Source: SCTG01 sp964384595
GTDB taxonomy: Bacteria > Nitrospirota > Nitrospiria > Nitrospirales > NS-4
Assembly (NCBI GenBank): GCA_964384595.1
Contig: CAYLLY010000004.1
Span: 1-64,000 of the forward strand
Reading direction: 5' to 3'
Length of the DNA: 64,000 nucleotides
Each line of letters opens with the position of its first letter. Position 1 is the first letter of the stretch. The position numbers and the translations under genes were made by a program. The notes beneath the pieces were generated by a model. That model saw only the letters and a list, made by a program, of their open reading frames with translations. It searched no databases and was not told the origin of the DNA. This document shows, one piece after another, positions 55,743 to 64,000 of the stretch.

Positions 55743-55800
55743 GAAAAATATAGCAATAATAATAGGTTGCGCGATTCACCACGGACCCGATCACAAAACC

Positions 55801-58356
55801 TCACGCCGTCGCACTACAGATTCCGGGTTCACCGAAAAGCCGTCGGAAGTTCCGGACTTCAACATTTTCAGTCCCCCATCCTCCGCTCCCAAACTTGACT
55901 CGTCGCAGACGGCGCCCTGACTCGCAGCTCAACTGAAGGCCGGTTCCCGTTTCCAGCACCGTGATCGCGCCATGCAAGTCCGTTCGCAGGATCGGAATCC
56001 CGAGTCCGGCATACGTATCCAGCATTACGGGGGACGGATGCCCGTACGCATTCGCGCGGCCGACCGAAATCACCGCCACGCGCGGCTTGACGGCTCTGAG
56101 GAAAGGCTCGTAAACGGATCCCCGCGCTCCATGGTGAGGAACCTTCAGGATGGCAGCCTCAAGCTCTTTGCTCCTGCCGGCGAGCCATAATTCCCCTTCT
56201 CGCTCGATGTCGCCGGTGAAGAGAAACGCCGACTTGCTGCAGCGGAGATTGAGAACAACCGATTGATTATTCAGGTTTTTTTCGCTGATCTGTTGAGCTG
56301 CTCCATCCGGAGAGAAGACCGGATTCAACACGCGAACCAGGCACCTCCCCACCGACACTTCTTCATCCGCGCTGGAGACAGATCGGACCGGCACCCCGCG
56401 CGCGGCGATGGCTTCTTCAAGCCGCCGGAGGAACGCCGCATCACGGCTCACACCGTTCGTCCAGAACTCCCCGATCTCGAACTTGCCCACGACGAAGGCC
56501 AGCCCCCCGACGTGATCCTGCTGGGGATGGGTGGCCACAACCAGATCGAGGCGCCGGATTCCACGATCCCATAGCAGCGGGGCAACCGCCATCCGCCCGA
56601 CATCATAGGTATCGGATGCCGCCCCGCCGTCGATAAGGATCGTGCGTCCGTCGGCCGTTTCAACCAAGGCCGCATCGCCCTGTCCCACGTCCATGAACGT
56701 GAGCCGGACCTTCCCCGGTTCCGGCAGGTCGCGCGGAGCCCAGACCCAGAGGGCCAGCATTCCCAGGACCAACACCCCTGCAGCCCTTCCCACCATACGC
56801 CGCCGGCAGAGGAAGCAAGCAGACAGGCACAGGTAAAAGACCACCATCTGCCAGCCGGCGGGCGACGGCACACGGAGTTCCGCGCCCGGCACAGCCGCAA
56901 ATCCCCGTACAATCCAGACAAGCGCATCCAGCAACGGTTGCACGATCGCGCTCCCCGCCAACCCTTCCGATCCGCCGAGGAGAGTCCCCAGGCACGCCAG
57001 CAGGCTGGCGGGAAGAACAAGGAATCCGACGAACGGCACAACCAGGATGTTCGACACGCCCCCAACCCACGCCACTTGATTGAAATACGCCGCCACAAGC
57101 GGAGCGCTGGCCACAGTGACAAGGACGCTCACGAGCAGGACATCCGCCATCCCTTCCTTCATCCGCGCTCGGACCCCGCCCTCTCCGGAAAACGCGCCGG
57201 CCAGGGATTCCCCTTCGCATGGACGCCGCGCTTCCATGACGAGCACAATCACCAGCACAGAGAGAAAGGACAACTGGAACGAGACGTCGAAGGGCGCCAG
57301 CGGGTCCCATCCCACGATCAGCAGCAATGCCAACGCGAGGCCGGTCCCGACACCGTGGGTCCTGCCCAGAAGGGTCGCGGCCAGAACAATGAGGATCATA
57401 ATAAGCGATCGCACGGTGGCCACCTCCGCGCCGCCCAACAGGGCATAGAGCGCCACGGGGAGGATTGTCGCGCCGGCCGCGATGCGTGTGGCCGTCGTAT
57501 GCAGGGACACCCGCAGCAGCCACTGCGGCGGAAGGGCCAGGACCGCCCGCCGCACGCACCAGAAGACGACGAGTCCGATTAAGCCGAGATGCGAGCCCGA
57601 GATCGAGAGGATATGCGTGGTCCCGGAAGCCATAAAGGCATCCCGGATATCCTGCGACAGATATCCGGTTTCCCCCGTCACCAGGGCGAGGTACATTCCG
57701 GCAATCGGAGCCGGCAAAGTCTGGAGAGCCGCTTCGCGGGTCCGGCCCCGCCACTGATCCACACGAGACAGCAGCGGGGAAGACCCCTGTGCCAGCACCC
57801 GAAAGGCCGACCCGTCCTGACGCAGCGTCACGCTCCCGACCGCTTGGATGCCCGACCGCCGGAGATGGCCGGCATAGTCATAGCCTCCCGGATTCAGAAG
57901 CCCGCCGGGCGGCCTGAGACTCGTTTCAAACTCGATCAGATCGCCGACAACCAAAGGCGGAACCGCCCCTCGAATCGACAGCCTGACCCGGCCGTCAATG
58001 GGGCGCGTCCCGCCCTGTGCGACCAGACGCTGGACGGCCACCACCGCCACGGCTCGGTCCGGCCCGAATCGGACCGGCTCCGCAATCACTCCGATAAGGT
58101 CTGCTTTCCCAGGCCCGGCCAATCGCATCACGGAAGAGGCATCCGCCCGTGCCTGCGCCAGTGAGGCCCCGATCGTGCCCAGAAGAAAGACCCCGAACAC
58201 GACGCACCCGAATGCGGGAGAACAGCGGCCGAGGAAGGAAAGCAGGACGATCCCTCCGAGGAGGAGGATCAGGAAGCAGAGGATGGAAACCGGAAAGAAG
58301 ACAGATGTGGACCCGGCAAGGGAGCCCAGGAGCAGGCTGACAGACAGAACCGTCAA
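55801..58356 (-). CDS. comEC: DNA uptake channel ComEC/Rec2
   Basis: An 851-residue protein of usual size. After N-terminal helices comes the OB-like DUF4131 region (about residues 90-190). The competence channel domain (HILSISGSHLGLIGLVVF near 240 onward) has multiple helices, and a C-terminal metallo-beta-lactamase-like domain follows from about residue 570. That domain carries LTFMDVGQGDAALVET, ILIDGG, VVATHPQQDHVGG and VPHHGARGS. It imports single-stranded DNA during natural transformation. It lies downstream of glmM on the same strand, with 44 bases between. Partner genes such as comEA or comF are not visible here. Confidence 0.93.
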   Translation of the reverse strand: MTVLSVSLLLGSLAGSTSVFFPVSILCFLILLLGGIVLLSFLGRCSPAFGCVVFGVFLLGTIGASLAQARADASSVMRLAGPGKADLIGVIAEPVRFGPDRAVAVVAVQRLVAQGGTRPIDGRVRLSIRGAVPPLVVGDLIEFETSLRPPGGLLNPGGYDYAGHLRRSGIQAVGSVTLRQDGSAFRVLAQGSSPLLSRVDQWRGRTREAALQTLPAPIAGMYLALVTGETGYLSQDIRDAFMASGTTHILSISGSHLGLIGLVVFWCVRRAVLALPPQWLLRVSLHTTATRIAAGATILPVALYALLGGAEVATVRSLIMILIVLAATLLGRTHGVGTGLALALLLIVGWDPLAPFDVSFQLSFLSVLVIVLVMEARRPCEGESLAGAFSGEGGVRARMKEGMADVLLVSVLVTVASAPLVAAYFNQVAWVGGVSNILVVPFVGFLVLPASLLACLGTLLGGSEGLAGSAIVQPLLDALVWIVRGFAAVPGAELRVPSPAGWQMVVFYLCLSACFLCRRRMVGRAAGVLVLGMLALWVWAPRDLPEPGKVRLTFMDVGQGDAALVETADGRTILIDGGAASDTYDVGRMAVAPLLWDRGIRRLDLVVATHPQQDHVGGLAFVVGKFEIGEFWTNGVSRDAAFLRRLEEAIAARGVPVRSVSSADEEVSVGRCLVRVLNPVFSPDGAAQQISEKNLNNQSVVLNLRCSKSAFLFTGDIEREGELWLAGRSKELEAAILKVPHHGARGSVYEPFLRAVKPRVAVISVGRANAYGHPSPVMLDTYAGLGIPILRTDLHGAITVLETGTGLQLSCESGRRLRRVKFGSGGWGTENVEVRNFRRLFGEPGICSATA

Positions 58357-58400
58357 CGGCCGTACCGCCGGCTCAGGGGGTCGACGTGTCGCAGCCGGAA

Positions 58401-59756
58401 TCAGGCTTCGCCGACCTCCGTCCTGAGCACATCGGCCAGATGCCGGACGATCTCTTGAACCGTCCCGGAGTCCTGCGCCTCAACCATGATACGGACCAGG
58501 GGCTCCGTCCCCGAATACCTGACCAGAATCCGGCCGGTCCCGTTCAAGGAAGCCTCATACGAGCGCACCGCCTGCTGGAAGGGAGCGATGTCGGCGAGTT
58601 CCTTCCGTTCGCGGACCCGGACGTTCACCAGCAATTGCGGGTAGAGGGTGATCCGCTCCGTCAACTGGGACAATGTTTTCCCGGAACGACGCATCAGCGC
58701 CATCAGTTGCAGCGCGGAGATCAGCCCGTCTCCCGTAGTATTGTGGTCGAGGAAGATGATATGTCCCGATTGCTCTCCGCCGAAGTTGTAGTCCTCGGAT
58801 AACATGCGTTCCAGGATGTAGCGATCTCCCACGGCCGTCCGGACCAGCTTGATGCCCGCGCGCATCATCGACTGTTCCAGCCCCAAGTTGCTCATCACCG
58901 TGGTCACCATGGTCCGCCGCGCCAGACGGTCGCGGTCCTTGAGATCCAACGCCAGCGCCCCTAGAATCTGATCGCCGTCCACGAGACGGCCGCCCTCGGA
59001 CACAAAAACGGACCGATCCGCATCCCCATCATGCGCGACGCCGAGAGCGGCCCCCGCCGCCTTGACGCTCTCTTGAAGGAGACGGGGCTGAATCGCGCCG
59101 CATTCCCGATTGATGTTCGTACCGTCCGGCTTGTCGCCCAGGACCGTCACGTCCGCCCCGAGCTCGCGATAGACATGCGGCGCGACCTTGTAAGCCGCTC
59201 CGTGCGCGCAGTCCACGACCACCTTCAGCCCTTCCAGGTCGAAACCCTTGGGCAGCGACTGCTTCACAAACTCGATGTAGCGCCCTTCGGCATCGTCGAT
59301 GCGGAAGGCCTTCCCGATCTCGGACGCCGTCGGGCGGAGCGCATCAATGCTCCCTGAGACAACCAGGTTCTCGATCTGCTGCTCGACCTCGTCCGGGAGC
59401 TTGAGTCCCTCACGGGAGAAAAATTTAATGCCGTTGTCCTCGTACGGATTGTGCGAAGCCGAGATCATGACCCCCGCATCGGCCCTGAGGCTCCTGGCCA
59501 GAAACGCGATGGCGGGCGTCGGCATGGGGCCGACCAGCAGGACATCCACGCCCATGGAGCAGATCCCCGACGTCAGGGCCGACTCGATGAGGTACCCTGA
59601 GAGCCGGGTATCCTTTCCGATGACGATGCGATGGCGACCCGGCCTGGTTTTGAACACATGGGCGGCCGCACGCCCCAGCTTCAAGGCGGTTTCGCTGGTC
59701 ATGGGCTCGACGTTCGCCACGCCCCTGATGCCGTCAGTCCCGAACAGCCGACGCAT
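58401..59756 (-). CDS. glmM: Phosphoglucosamine mutase
   Basis: A 451-residue enzyme converting glucosamine 6-phosphate to glucosamine 1-phosphate for UDP-GlcNAc synthesis, needed by peptidoglycan and by the adjacent glycan locus. It has MRRLFGTDGIRGVAN at the N-terminus, the phosphoserine loop ISASHNPYEDNGIKFF near residue 99, the metal loop AHDGDADRSVFV near 240, the sugar loop GGEQSGHIIF near 325 and RYSGTEPLVRIMVE near 415. ATG 59756 is chosen because AGGAAGGAGC (59771-59762) is eight to nine bases upstream. An ATG at 59789 overlapping the folP stop would add 11 unconserved residues. Confidence 0.96.
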   Translation of the reverse strand: MRRLFGTDGIRGVANVEPMTSETALKLGRAAAHVFKTRPGRHRIVIGKDTRLSGYLIESALTSGICSMGVDVLLVGPMPTPAIAFLARSLRADAGVMISASHNPYEDNGIKFFSREGLKLPDEVEQQIENLVVSGSIDALRPTASEIGKAFRIDDAEGRYIEFVKQSLPKGFDLEGLKVVVDCAHGAAYKVAPHVYRELGADVTVLGDKPDGTNINRECGAIQPRLLQESVKAAGAALGVAHDGDADRSVFVSEGGRLVDGDQILGALALDLKDRDRLARRTMVTTVMSNLGLEQSMMRAGIKLVRTAVGDRYILERMLSEDYNFGGEQSGHIIFLDHNTTGDGLISALQLMALMRRSGKTLSQLTERITLYPQLLVNVRVRERKELADIAPFQQAVRSYEASLNGTGRILVRYSGTEPLVRIMVEAQDSGTVQEIVRHLADVLRTEVGEA

Positions 59757-59761
59757 ACGTT

Positions 59762-59771
59762 GCTCCTTCCT
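59762..59771 (-). promoter_or_regulatory. Ribosome-binding site of glmM
   Basis: AGGAAGGAGC on the minus strand, a strong Shine-Dalgarno match ending five bases before ATG 59756. It decides that start over the in-frame ATG at 59789. Confidence 0.7.
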
Positions 59772-59785
59772 ACGCCCGGACTCGC

Positions 59786-60679
59786 TCATGACGCGCTGAT
59801 CGAAGCCTGGTCCTGCGGGACAGCCTTCGCGTCCCGGATGGCCTGCGCCATACGCGCCACATCTTTCATCTGCGCGACGGCATGGACCCGCACCACATGC
59901 GCGCCCTGCAGCACCCCGGCCGCCACCGTCGCAGCCGTTCCCCATTCTCGTTCGTGGACCGGGCGTTCCAGCACGGCGCCCACGAAGGATTTCCGCGACG
60001 GCCCGATGACGATCGGACGCCCCAGCGCCTGAAAGACAGCGAGGCCGTTCAGCAGCGCCAGGCTCTGCTCGCCGGTTTTCCCGAAACCGAGGCCCGGGTC
60101 CACCGCGATCCGCTCACGCGCAATCCCGGCGGCGACCGCAGCGTCGATGCGCGCACGGAGAAAATCCCGGACCTCCTCGACCACCGCGTCATAGGCCGGA
60201 TGATCCTGCATCGTCGCCGGGGTCCCCTGCATGTGCATCAGGATCAGGCCGGCGCGGCTCCGCGCCACCACGTCCGCCATCCCGGGATCGTCGCGGAGCG
60301 CGCTGACGTCGTTAATGACGGCCGCGCCCGCGTCGAGGGCCCGTTGGGCCACTTCCGCCTTGGTCGTGTCCACGGAGATGGGAATCCGAATCCGCCCCGC
60401 CAACGCCGACACCACCGGCAGGACACGGGCCAGCTCCTCGTCCAGGGAAACCGGCCGCGCCCCTGGACGCGAGGATTCCCCGCCGATGTCCAGCAGATCG
60501 GCGCCCTCGGCTTCGATCGCCTCGGCGCGGGCGACCGCCACGTCAACGCACTGATAGTGCCCCCCATCCGAAAACGAGTCCGGGGTGACGTTCAGCACAC
60601 CCATGATGAGGACGCGCTCCTGGATCGGGAAACCGTGCCCTCTCGCCGTCCACTGCATGCGCTTCGCTTGGAAGTTCAT
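59786..60679 (-). CDS. folP: Dihydropteroate synthase
   Basis: A 297-residue TIM-barrel enzyme joining p-aminobenzoate to dihydropterin pyrophosphate in folate synthesis. Characteristic segments are LIMGVLNVTPDSFSDGG near residue 24, LLDIGGESSRPGA near 59, ISVDTTKAEVAQRAL, VINDVSAL, LMHMQGTP, VDPGLGFGKTGEQSL near 193, IVIGPSRKSF near 221 and a final VRVHAVAQMKD. It lies between ftsH and glmM in the order common to many bacteria. The first 20 residues (FQAKRMQWTARGHGF) are a family-typical extension. Confidence 0.95.
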   Translation of the reverse strand: MNFQAKRMQWTARGHGFPIQERVLIMGVLNVTPDSFSDGGHYQCVDVAVARAEAIEAEGADLLDIGGESSRPGARPVSLDEELARVLPVVSALAGRIRIPISVDTTKAEVAQRALDAGAAVINDVSALRDDPGMADVVARSRAGLILMHMQGTPATMQDHPAYDAVVEEVRDFLRARIDAAVAAGIARERIAVDPGLGFGKTGEQSLALLNGLAVFQALGRPIVIGPSRKSFVGAVLERPVHEREWGTAATVAAGVLQGAHVVRVHAVAQMKDVARMAQAIRDAKAVPQDQASISAS

Positions 60680-60777
60680 GGAACATGTCCCTACTGTTTA
60701 TGGGACACCGGAAACAGGCAAAGGTCACAAGGGGCAAGAATTCAGGCGAAACAGGGGCCGGGTGTTCCGGGCATGGC

Positions 60778-62598
60778 TCAGGCGGAAGCCCCTTGGGGTT
60801 CCTGCGGAAGCGCCCCCTGGATGATCTGGTCGATCTCGGAACTCTCCAGGACTTCTTTCTCCAGCAGAGCCTCGGCAAGCGCCTTCAATGCGGCCATGTT
60901 CTCGCGCAGCATGCGTTTGGCGCGTTCGTAATTTTCGGTGACGAGACGCTTGACCTCGGAATCAATTTTGAGCGCGATTTCCTCGCTGTAATCCCGCCGC
61001 GTGGCGATTTCCCGTCCCAAAAAGATTTCTTCGTCCTTCTTCCCGAACGTGAGGGGGCCCAGCTCTTCGCTCATGCCCCACTCGCAGACCATCTTCCGGG
61101 CGAGGTCGGTCGCCCGCTCGATATCGTTGCCGGCGCCGGTGGTGATCTGCTTGAACACCAGTTCTTCGGCGACCCGCCCGCCCATGAGAATGGCCAGGCT
61201 GTTGTACAGGAACTCCTTCGAGTAACTGTGCCGGTCGTCCACCGGCAATTGCATGGTCACGCCCAGAGCCCGCCCTCGCGGAATGATGGTGACCTTGTGG
61301 ACCGGGTCGGTCCCCGGGATGAGCTTGGCCATCAGCGCGTGCCCCGCCTCGTGGTAGGCCGTGGTGCGCTTCTCCTGTTCGGTCAAGACCATGCTCTTGC
61401 GCTCCACCCCCATCAGAACCTTGTCCTTGGCGAACTCAAAGTCCTTCAACTCGACGGTGGTCTTGTTGAGTCTCGCCGCCAGGAGCGCCGCTTCGTTCAC
61501 GAGGTTCTCGAGATCGGCCCCCGAGAAACCGGGCGTGCCCCGTGAGATGACGGCGAGATCCACATCCTGGGCAAGCGGAACCTTCTTCGTGTGAACCTTC
61601 AAAATCTCGGCGCGCCCCCGCACGTCCGGCCGGTTGACGGTAATCTGCCGGTCGAAGCGGCCGGGCCTGAGCAGGGCCGGATCCAGCACATCCGGCCGGT
61701 TGGTCGCCGCGATCAGGATGACCCCTTCCGTCGTATCGAACCCGTCCATCTCCACGAGGAGCTGGTTGAGCGTCTGCTCCCGCTCATCGTGGCCGCCCCC
61801 CAGACCGGCTCCGCGGAGCCGTCCGACGGCGTCGATCTCATCGATGAAAATGATGCACGGCGCGTGCTTCTTGCCTTGTTCGAATAAATCGCGCACGCGG
61901 GAGGCGCCCACACCGACGAACATCTCCACGAAATCCGATCCGCTGATGCTGAAAAAGGGCACTCCCGCTTCGCCCGCGATCGCTTTAGCCAGGAGTGTCT
62001 TGCCGGTCCCCGGCGGGCCGACGATCAGCACGCCCTTCGGAATGCGTCCCCCCAGTTTCTGGAACTTATGCGGGTCCTTGAGGAACTCGATGATCTCGAC
62101 GACCTCTTCCTTGGCCTCATCAATCCCGGCCACGTCGGAGAAGGTGATCTTCTTGCGGTCTTCCGTCAGCATGCGCGCGCGGCTGCGGCCGAAGGACAGC
62201 GCCTTATTGCCGCCGATCTGCATCTGGCGCATCAAAAAGAACCAGAGCGCCAGGAAGAGCACAAAGGGGCCCACCTGCACGAGGAGCGTGATATACCAGG
62301 GGCTGTCTTCAGGGGGCTTCGCATTGATCGTGACGTGGTTGTCGCGGAGCAGTTTCACCAGGTCGGGATATTCGATCGTATAGGTCTTGAACGGGCGCCC
62401 GTCCTTGAACAGGCCGTTGAGATGGCTGCCGCGGATGGTCACCTCCCGGACGTCGCCCTGTTCGACCTTGGTCACGAATTCGCTGAACTTGACCTCTTCA
62501 TCCGGCGATTGGCCTTGGAACGTGAAGAGGTTGAACAGCAGGATCATGAAGAGGCCGACAACGACCCAGAAAACCAGATTTTTCGCGCGGGAATTCAT
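60778..62598 (-). CDS. ftsH: ATP-dependent zinc metalloprotease FtsH
   Basis: A 606-residue membrane AAA protease. Two transmembrane segments lie at about residues 6-25 (LVFWVVVGLFMILLFNLFTF) and 108-127 around a periplasmic domain. The AAA domain has Walker A GPPGTGKTLLAKA near 195, Walker B CIIFIDEIDAVG near 250, the second region of homology ATNRPDVLDPALLRPGRFDR and the pore loop FVEMFVGVGA. The zinc site is HEAGH near residue 417. It degrades misassembled membrane proteins and regulators. A promoter with TAGGAT -10 precedes it, and folP follows after 98 bases. Confidence 0.97.
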   Translation of the reverse strand: MNSRAKNLVFWVVVGLFMILLFNLFTFQGQSPDEEVKFSEFVTKVEQGDVREVTIRGSHLNGLFKDGRPFKTYTIEYPDLVKLLRDNHVTINAKPPEDSPWYITLLVQVGPFVLFLALWFFLMRQMQIGGNKALSFGRSRARMLTEDRKKITFSDVAGIDEAKEEVVEIIEFLKDPHKFQKLGGRIPKGVLIVGPPGTGKTLLAKAIAGEAGVPFFSISGSDFVEMFVGVGASRVRDLFEQGKKHAPCIIFIDEIDAVGRLRGAGLGGGHDEREQTLNQLLVEMDGFDTTEGVILIAATNRPDVLDPALLRPGRFDRQITVNRPDVRGRAEILKVHTKKVPLAQDVDLAVISRGTPGFSGADLENLVNEAALLAARLNKTTVELKDFEFAKDKVLMGVERKSMVLTEQEKRTTAYHEAGHALMAKLIPGTDPVHKVTIIPRGRALGVTMQLPVDDRHSYSKEFLYNSLAILMGGRVAEELVFKQITTGAGNDIERATDLARKMVCEWGMSEELGPLTFGKKDEEIFLGREIATRRDYSEEIALKIDSEVKRLVTENYERAKRMLRENMAALKALAEALLEKEVLESSEIDQIIQGALPQEPQGASA

Positions 62599-62625
62599 CC
62601 CTGGCTCCCCAAAAAATTCAGTGTA

Positions 62626-62655
62626 ATCCTAGCACACCCCCCCGCAGGGACACAA
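62626..62655 (-). promoter_or_regulatory. Candidate ftsH promoter
   Basis: Minus strand: TTGTGT (62655-62650), 18-base spacer, TGC-TAGGAT with extended TGn (62631-62626). The start would lie near 62619 with a leader of about 20 bases that carries GGGGAG before ATG 62598. The same TAGGAT -10 is seen at 11948-11953. Confidence 0.5.
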
Positions 62656-62665
62656 TACGCCCACC

Positions 62666-63214
62666 TCAGACCGGCTCACCCTCTTCATTGACCTTGTCCA
62701 GAACCGCCAGATACGGAAGATTCCGGTATTTTTGCCGGTAATCGAGCCCATACCCGACGACGAATTTGTTGGGAATGTTGAAGCCCACATAGTCCACCAC
62801 CACCTCGACCTGGCGGCGGTCGGGTTTGCTCAACAACGTACAGACCTTGATCGATTTCGGTTTCCTGGCATTAAGCGTTTTCCTGAGGTGTTGGATGGTG
62901 GACCCGGAATCCACGATGTCCTCCACCAACAGCACGTCCCGGCCTGCGATGTCCTCGGTCAGCGCGGTCAAGACTTTGATCTTTCCGGAAGACTTGGCTT
63001 TCCCGGCATAACTGGAGACCACCAGAAAATCCACCTTGAGCGGCAGCCGGATGGCCCGCGCCAAGTCCGCATAGAAGGCGTAGGCGCCCTTCAGAATCCC
63101 GATCATGATCAAATCCTTCTGCGCGTAATCGGCGGTGATCTGGCGCCCCAGCTCGCGAATGCGCGCCCGCATTTCTTCCTGGGTCACAAGGGGCTTGCCG
63201 AAAAGGCCTTCCAC
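62666..63214 (-). CDS. hpt: Hypoxanthine phosphoribosyltransferase
   Basis: A 182-residue purine-salvage enzyme making IMP or GMP from hypoxanthine or guanine and PRPP. ILKGAYAFYADLAR near residue 40, VDFLVVSSYAG with the Ser-Tyr flexible loop and the PRPP motif VLLVEDIVDSGSTI near residues 94-107 are all present, as is VGYGLDYRQKYRNLP near the end. GTG 63214 is chosen because GGAGGAG (63231-63225) lies ten bases upstream; an ATG at 63238 inside tilS would add eight unconserved residues. The gene starts one base after the tilS stop. Confidence 0.93.
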   Translation of the reverse strand: MEGLFGKPLVTQEEMRARIRELGRQITADYAQKDLIMIGILKGAYAFYADLARAIRLPLKVDFLVVSSYAGKAKSSGKIKVLTALTEDIAGRDVLLVEDIVDSGSTIQHLRKTLNARKPKSIKVCTLLSKPDRRQVEVVVDYVGFNIPNKFVVGYGLDYRQKYRNLPYLAVLDKVNEEGEPV

Positions 63215-63215
63215 G

Positions 63216-64000
63216 CTAGTCGCTCTCCTCCGTTCCAACGGGAGCGGCGAGCGAGAGCGTCACCGGACGGATGGTCGTCGGCCCCGCCGCGAACCGTTCG
63301 TCTCCGCGGTAGCCGGCCACCCACACGATCCCGGCCGGGGCGACCACCAGGGGAATCCGGGCCCGCATTTTCCGGTCAACCTTCCCATCCACAAAAAAAT
63401 CCTGAAGCTTCTTCCGCCGCCCGCCCATGCCGACCGGGCAAAACCAGTCTCCCCGCCTCCAGTTTCTGACAGACAGCGCCCCCTGGAATCGATCACCGTC
63501 CACAACGAGCGCCGCCCGGCCGTCGGAGGCACCGTGCACCCCTTCGACCGCCAGCAGCCGCCCGCCCCGGTCGCCGATCCCGACTTCTCCGGGAACCGGC
63601 AACGGCATACCGGCTGTCAGCTCCGCCAGGGAGAAGTCCTCCCCGTGACACCCGCCGTGCTCCATCACGATGAGAGCACGGTTGCGTTCCACCCGGAGAC
63701 CACCGGGAAGATTCAGTCCTGCCCCATGAGTCCCCTTCAGGACACGCTCAAGGATATCGCTCACATGACGGANNNNNNNNNNNNNNNNNNNNNNNNNNNN
63801 NNNNNNNNNNNNNNNNNNNNNNNNNNNNNNNNNNNNNNNNNNNNNNNNNNNNNNNNNNNNNNNNNNNNNNNNCCTGCCCCATGAGTCCCCTTCAGGACAC
63901 GCTCAAGGATATCGCTCACATGACGGAAGGTCAGTCCCGCCGGCCCGCCCCGTGCCTCCGCCAGCGCCCGCCTGACCAGGCGACGTTGCACACCCAACGG
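63216..64000 (-). CDS. tilS: tRNA(Ile)-lysidine synthase, C-terminal part, interrupted by assembly gap
   Basis: Only the C-terminal part of TilS lies in the window and the N-terminal ATPase domain is beyond the right edge. The visible part includes GLTFRHVSDILERVLKGTHG and LNLPGGLRVERNR. The C-terminal domain contains LSVRNWRRGDWFCPVGMGGRRKKLQDFFV and WVAGYRGDERF, quoted as separate motifs: RRGDWFCPVGMGGRRKKLQD and ARIPLVV. TilS adds lysine to cytidine 34 of tRNA-Ile(CAU). A 100-base N run (63773-63872) flanked by an identical 55-bp segment breaks the frame. Removing one copy plus the N run (155 bases) restores one continuous frame, so the gene is probably intact in the organism. Confidence 0.85.
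63225..63231 (-). promoter_or_regulatory. Ribosome-binding site of hpt
   Basis: GGAGGAG on the minus strand, ten bases before GTG 63214 and inside the last codons of tilS. It decides the GTG start for hpt. Confidence 0.65.
63718..63772. repeat. 55-bp direct repeat, left copy (assembly overlap)
   Basis: This segment, from CCTGCCCCATGAG to CACATGACGGA, is repeated base for base at 63873-63927 on the other side of the N run. Exact identity, odd k-mer-like length and position at a 100-N gap indicate unmerged contig ends, not a biological repeat. Confidence 0.9.
63773..63872. other. Assembly gap (100 N)
   Basis: Exactly 100 unknown bases, the default placeholder of many scaffolders. The true gap length is probably negative (a 55-bp overlap). 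Confidence 0.97.
63873..63927. repeat. 55-bp direct repeat, right copy (assembly overlap)
   Basis: Identical to 63718-63772. Collapsing the two copies rejoins the tilS reading frame. Confidence 0.9.

Noticed and set aside
63718..63927. Biological direct repeat or mobile-element target duplication in tilS
   Set aside because: Exact 55-bp identity around a default-length N run, with frame restoration on collapse, is better explained by assembly.

Overview
The window is a high-GC bacterial chromosome segment, probably from the phylum Nitrospirota and perhaps Nitrospira. That placement rests on overall protein character and on several small proteins of limited distribution. There is no rRNA or other marker here, so it is an inference. 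A run of exactly 100 N near the right end, flanked by a 55-bp exact duplication, marks a scaffolded draft or metagenome assembly. No rRNA, tRNA, CRISPR array, insertion sequence or phage gene was found.

1-8.2 kb, sugar uptake and trehalose. A plus-strand ABC importer (binding-protein C-terminus, two permeases, ATPase) is followed by a minus-strand GH15 glucoamylase/trehalase-like hydrolase. A plus-strand otsA-otsB pair comes next. This OtsA carries an extra N-terminal membrane/periplasmic module. 8.2-11.9 kb holds minus-strand metH, which has a divergent promoter region with the neighbouring secreted-protein gene.

11.9-19.2 kb, a patchwork of small single genes on both strands: secreted and BamE-like proteins, DUF2007, a heme-oxygenase-like diiron oxidase, a ClpS adaptor, DUF3386, DUF5069, and a protein built from two ribbon-helix-helix-like repeats. 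Several of these genes have sigma70-like promoters of the form TTGnnn-N17/18-TAGRNT. In some cases the promoter lies so close to the start codon that leaderless mRNA is likely.

19.2-55.7 kb, a minus-strand exopolysaccharide locus of about 36 kb with mostly overlapping or abutting genes. Read in transcription order it encodes an ExeA-like ATPase, an HD-GYP protein, Wza, a Wzc-type tyrosine kinase, a Wzy-like polymerase and a Wzx flippase. These are followed by two methyltransferases, ten glycosyltransferases, a nucleotide-sugar epimerase, two multi-spanning GT39/GT87-like proteins, an AsnB amidotransferase, a membrane PHP-domain protein, WbqC, a PIG-L deacetylase, a DegT aminotransferase and a WecA/MraY-type initiating transferase. 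The run ends with a HAD hydrolase, a PanE-like reductase fused to a molybdopterin-oxidoreductase-like domain, and GDP-L-fucose synthase. Together they suggest a Wzx/Wzy-type secreted glycan containing amino, 6-deoxy and possibly amidated sugars, under tyrosine-phosphorylation and c-di-GMP control.

55.8-64 kb, housekeeping genes on the minus strand: tilS (partial, broken by the gap), hpt, ftsH, folP, glmM and comEC.
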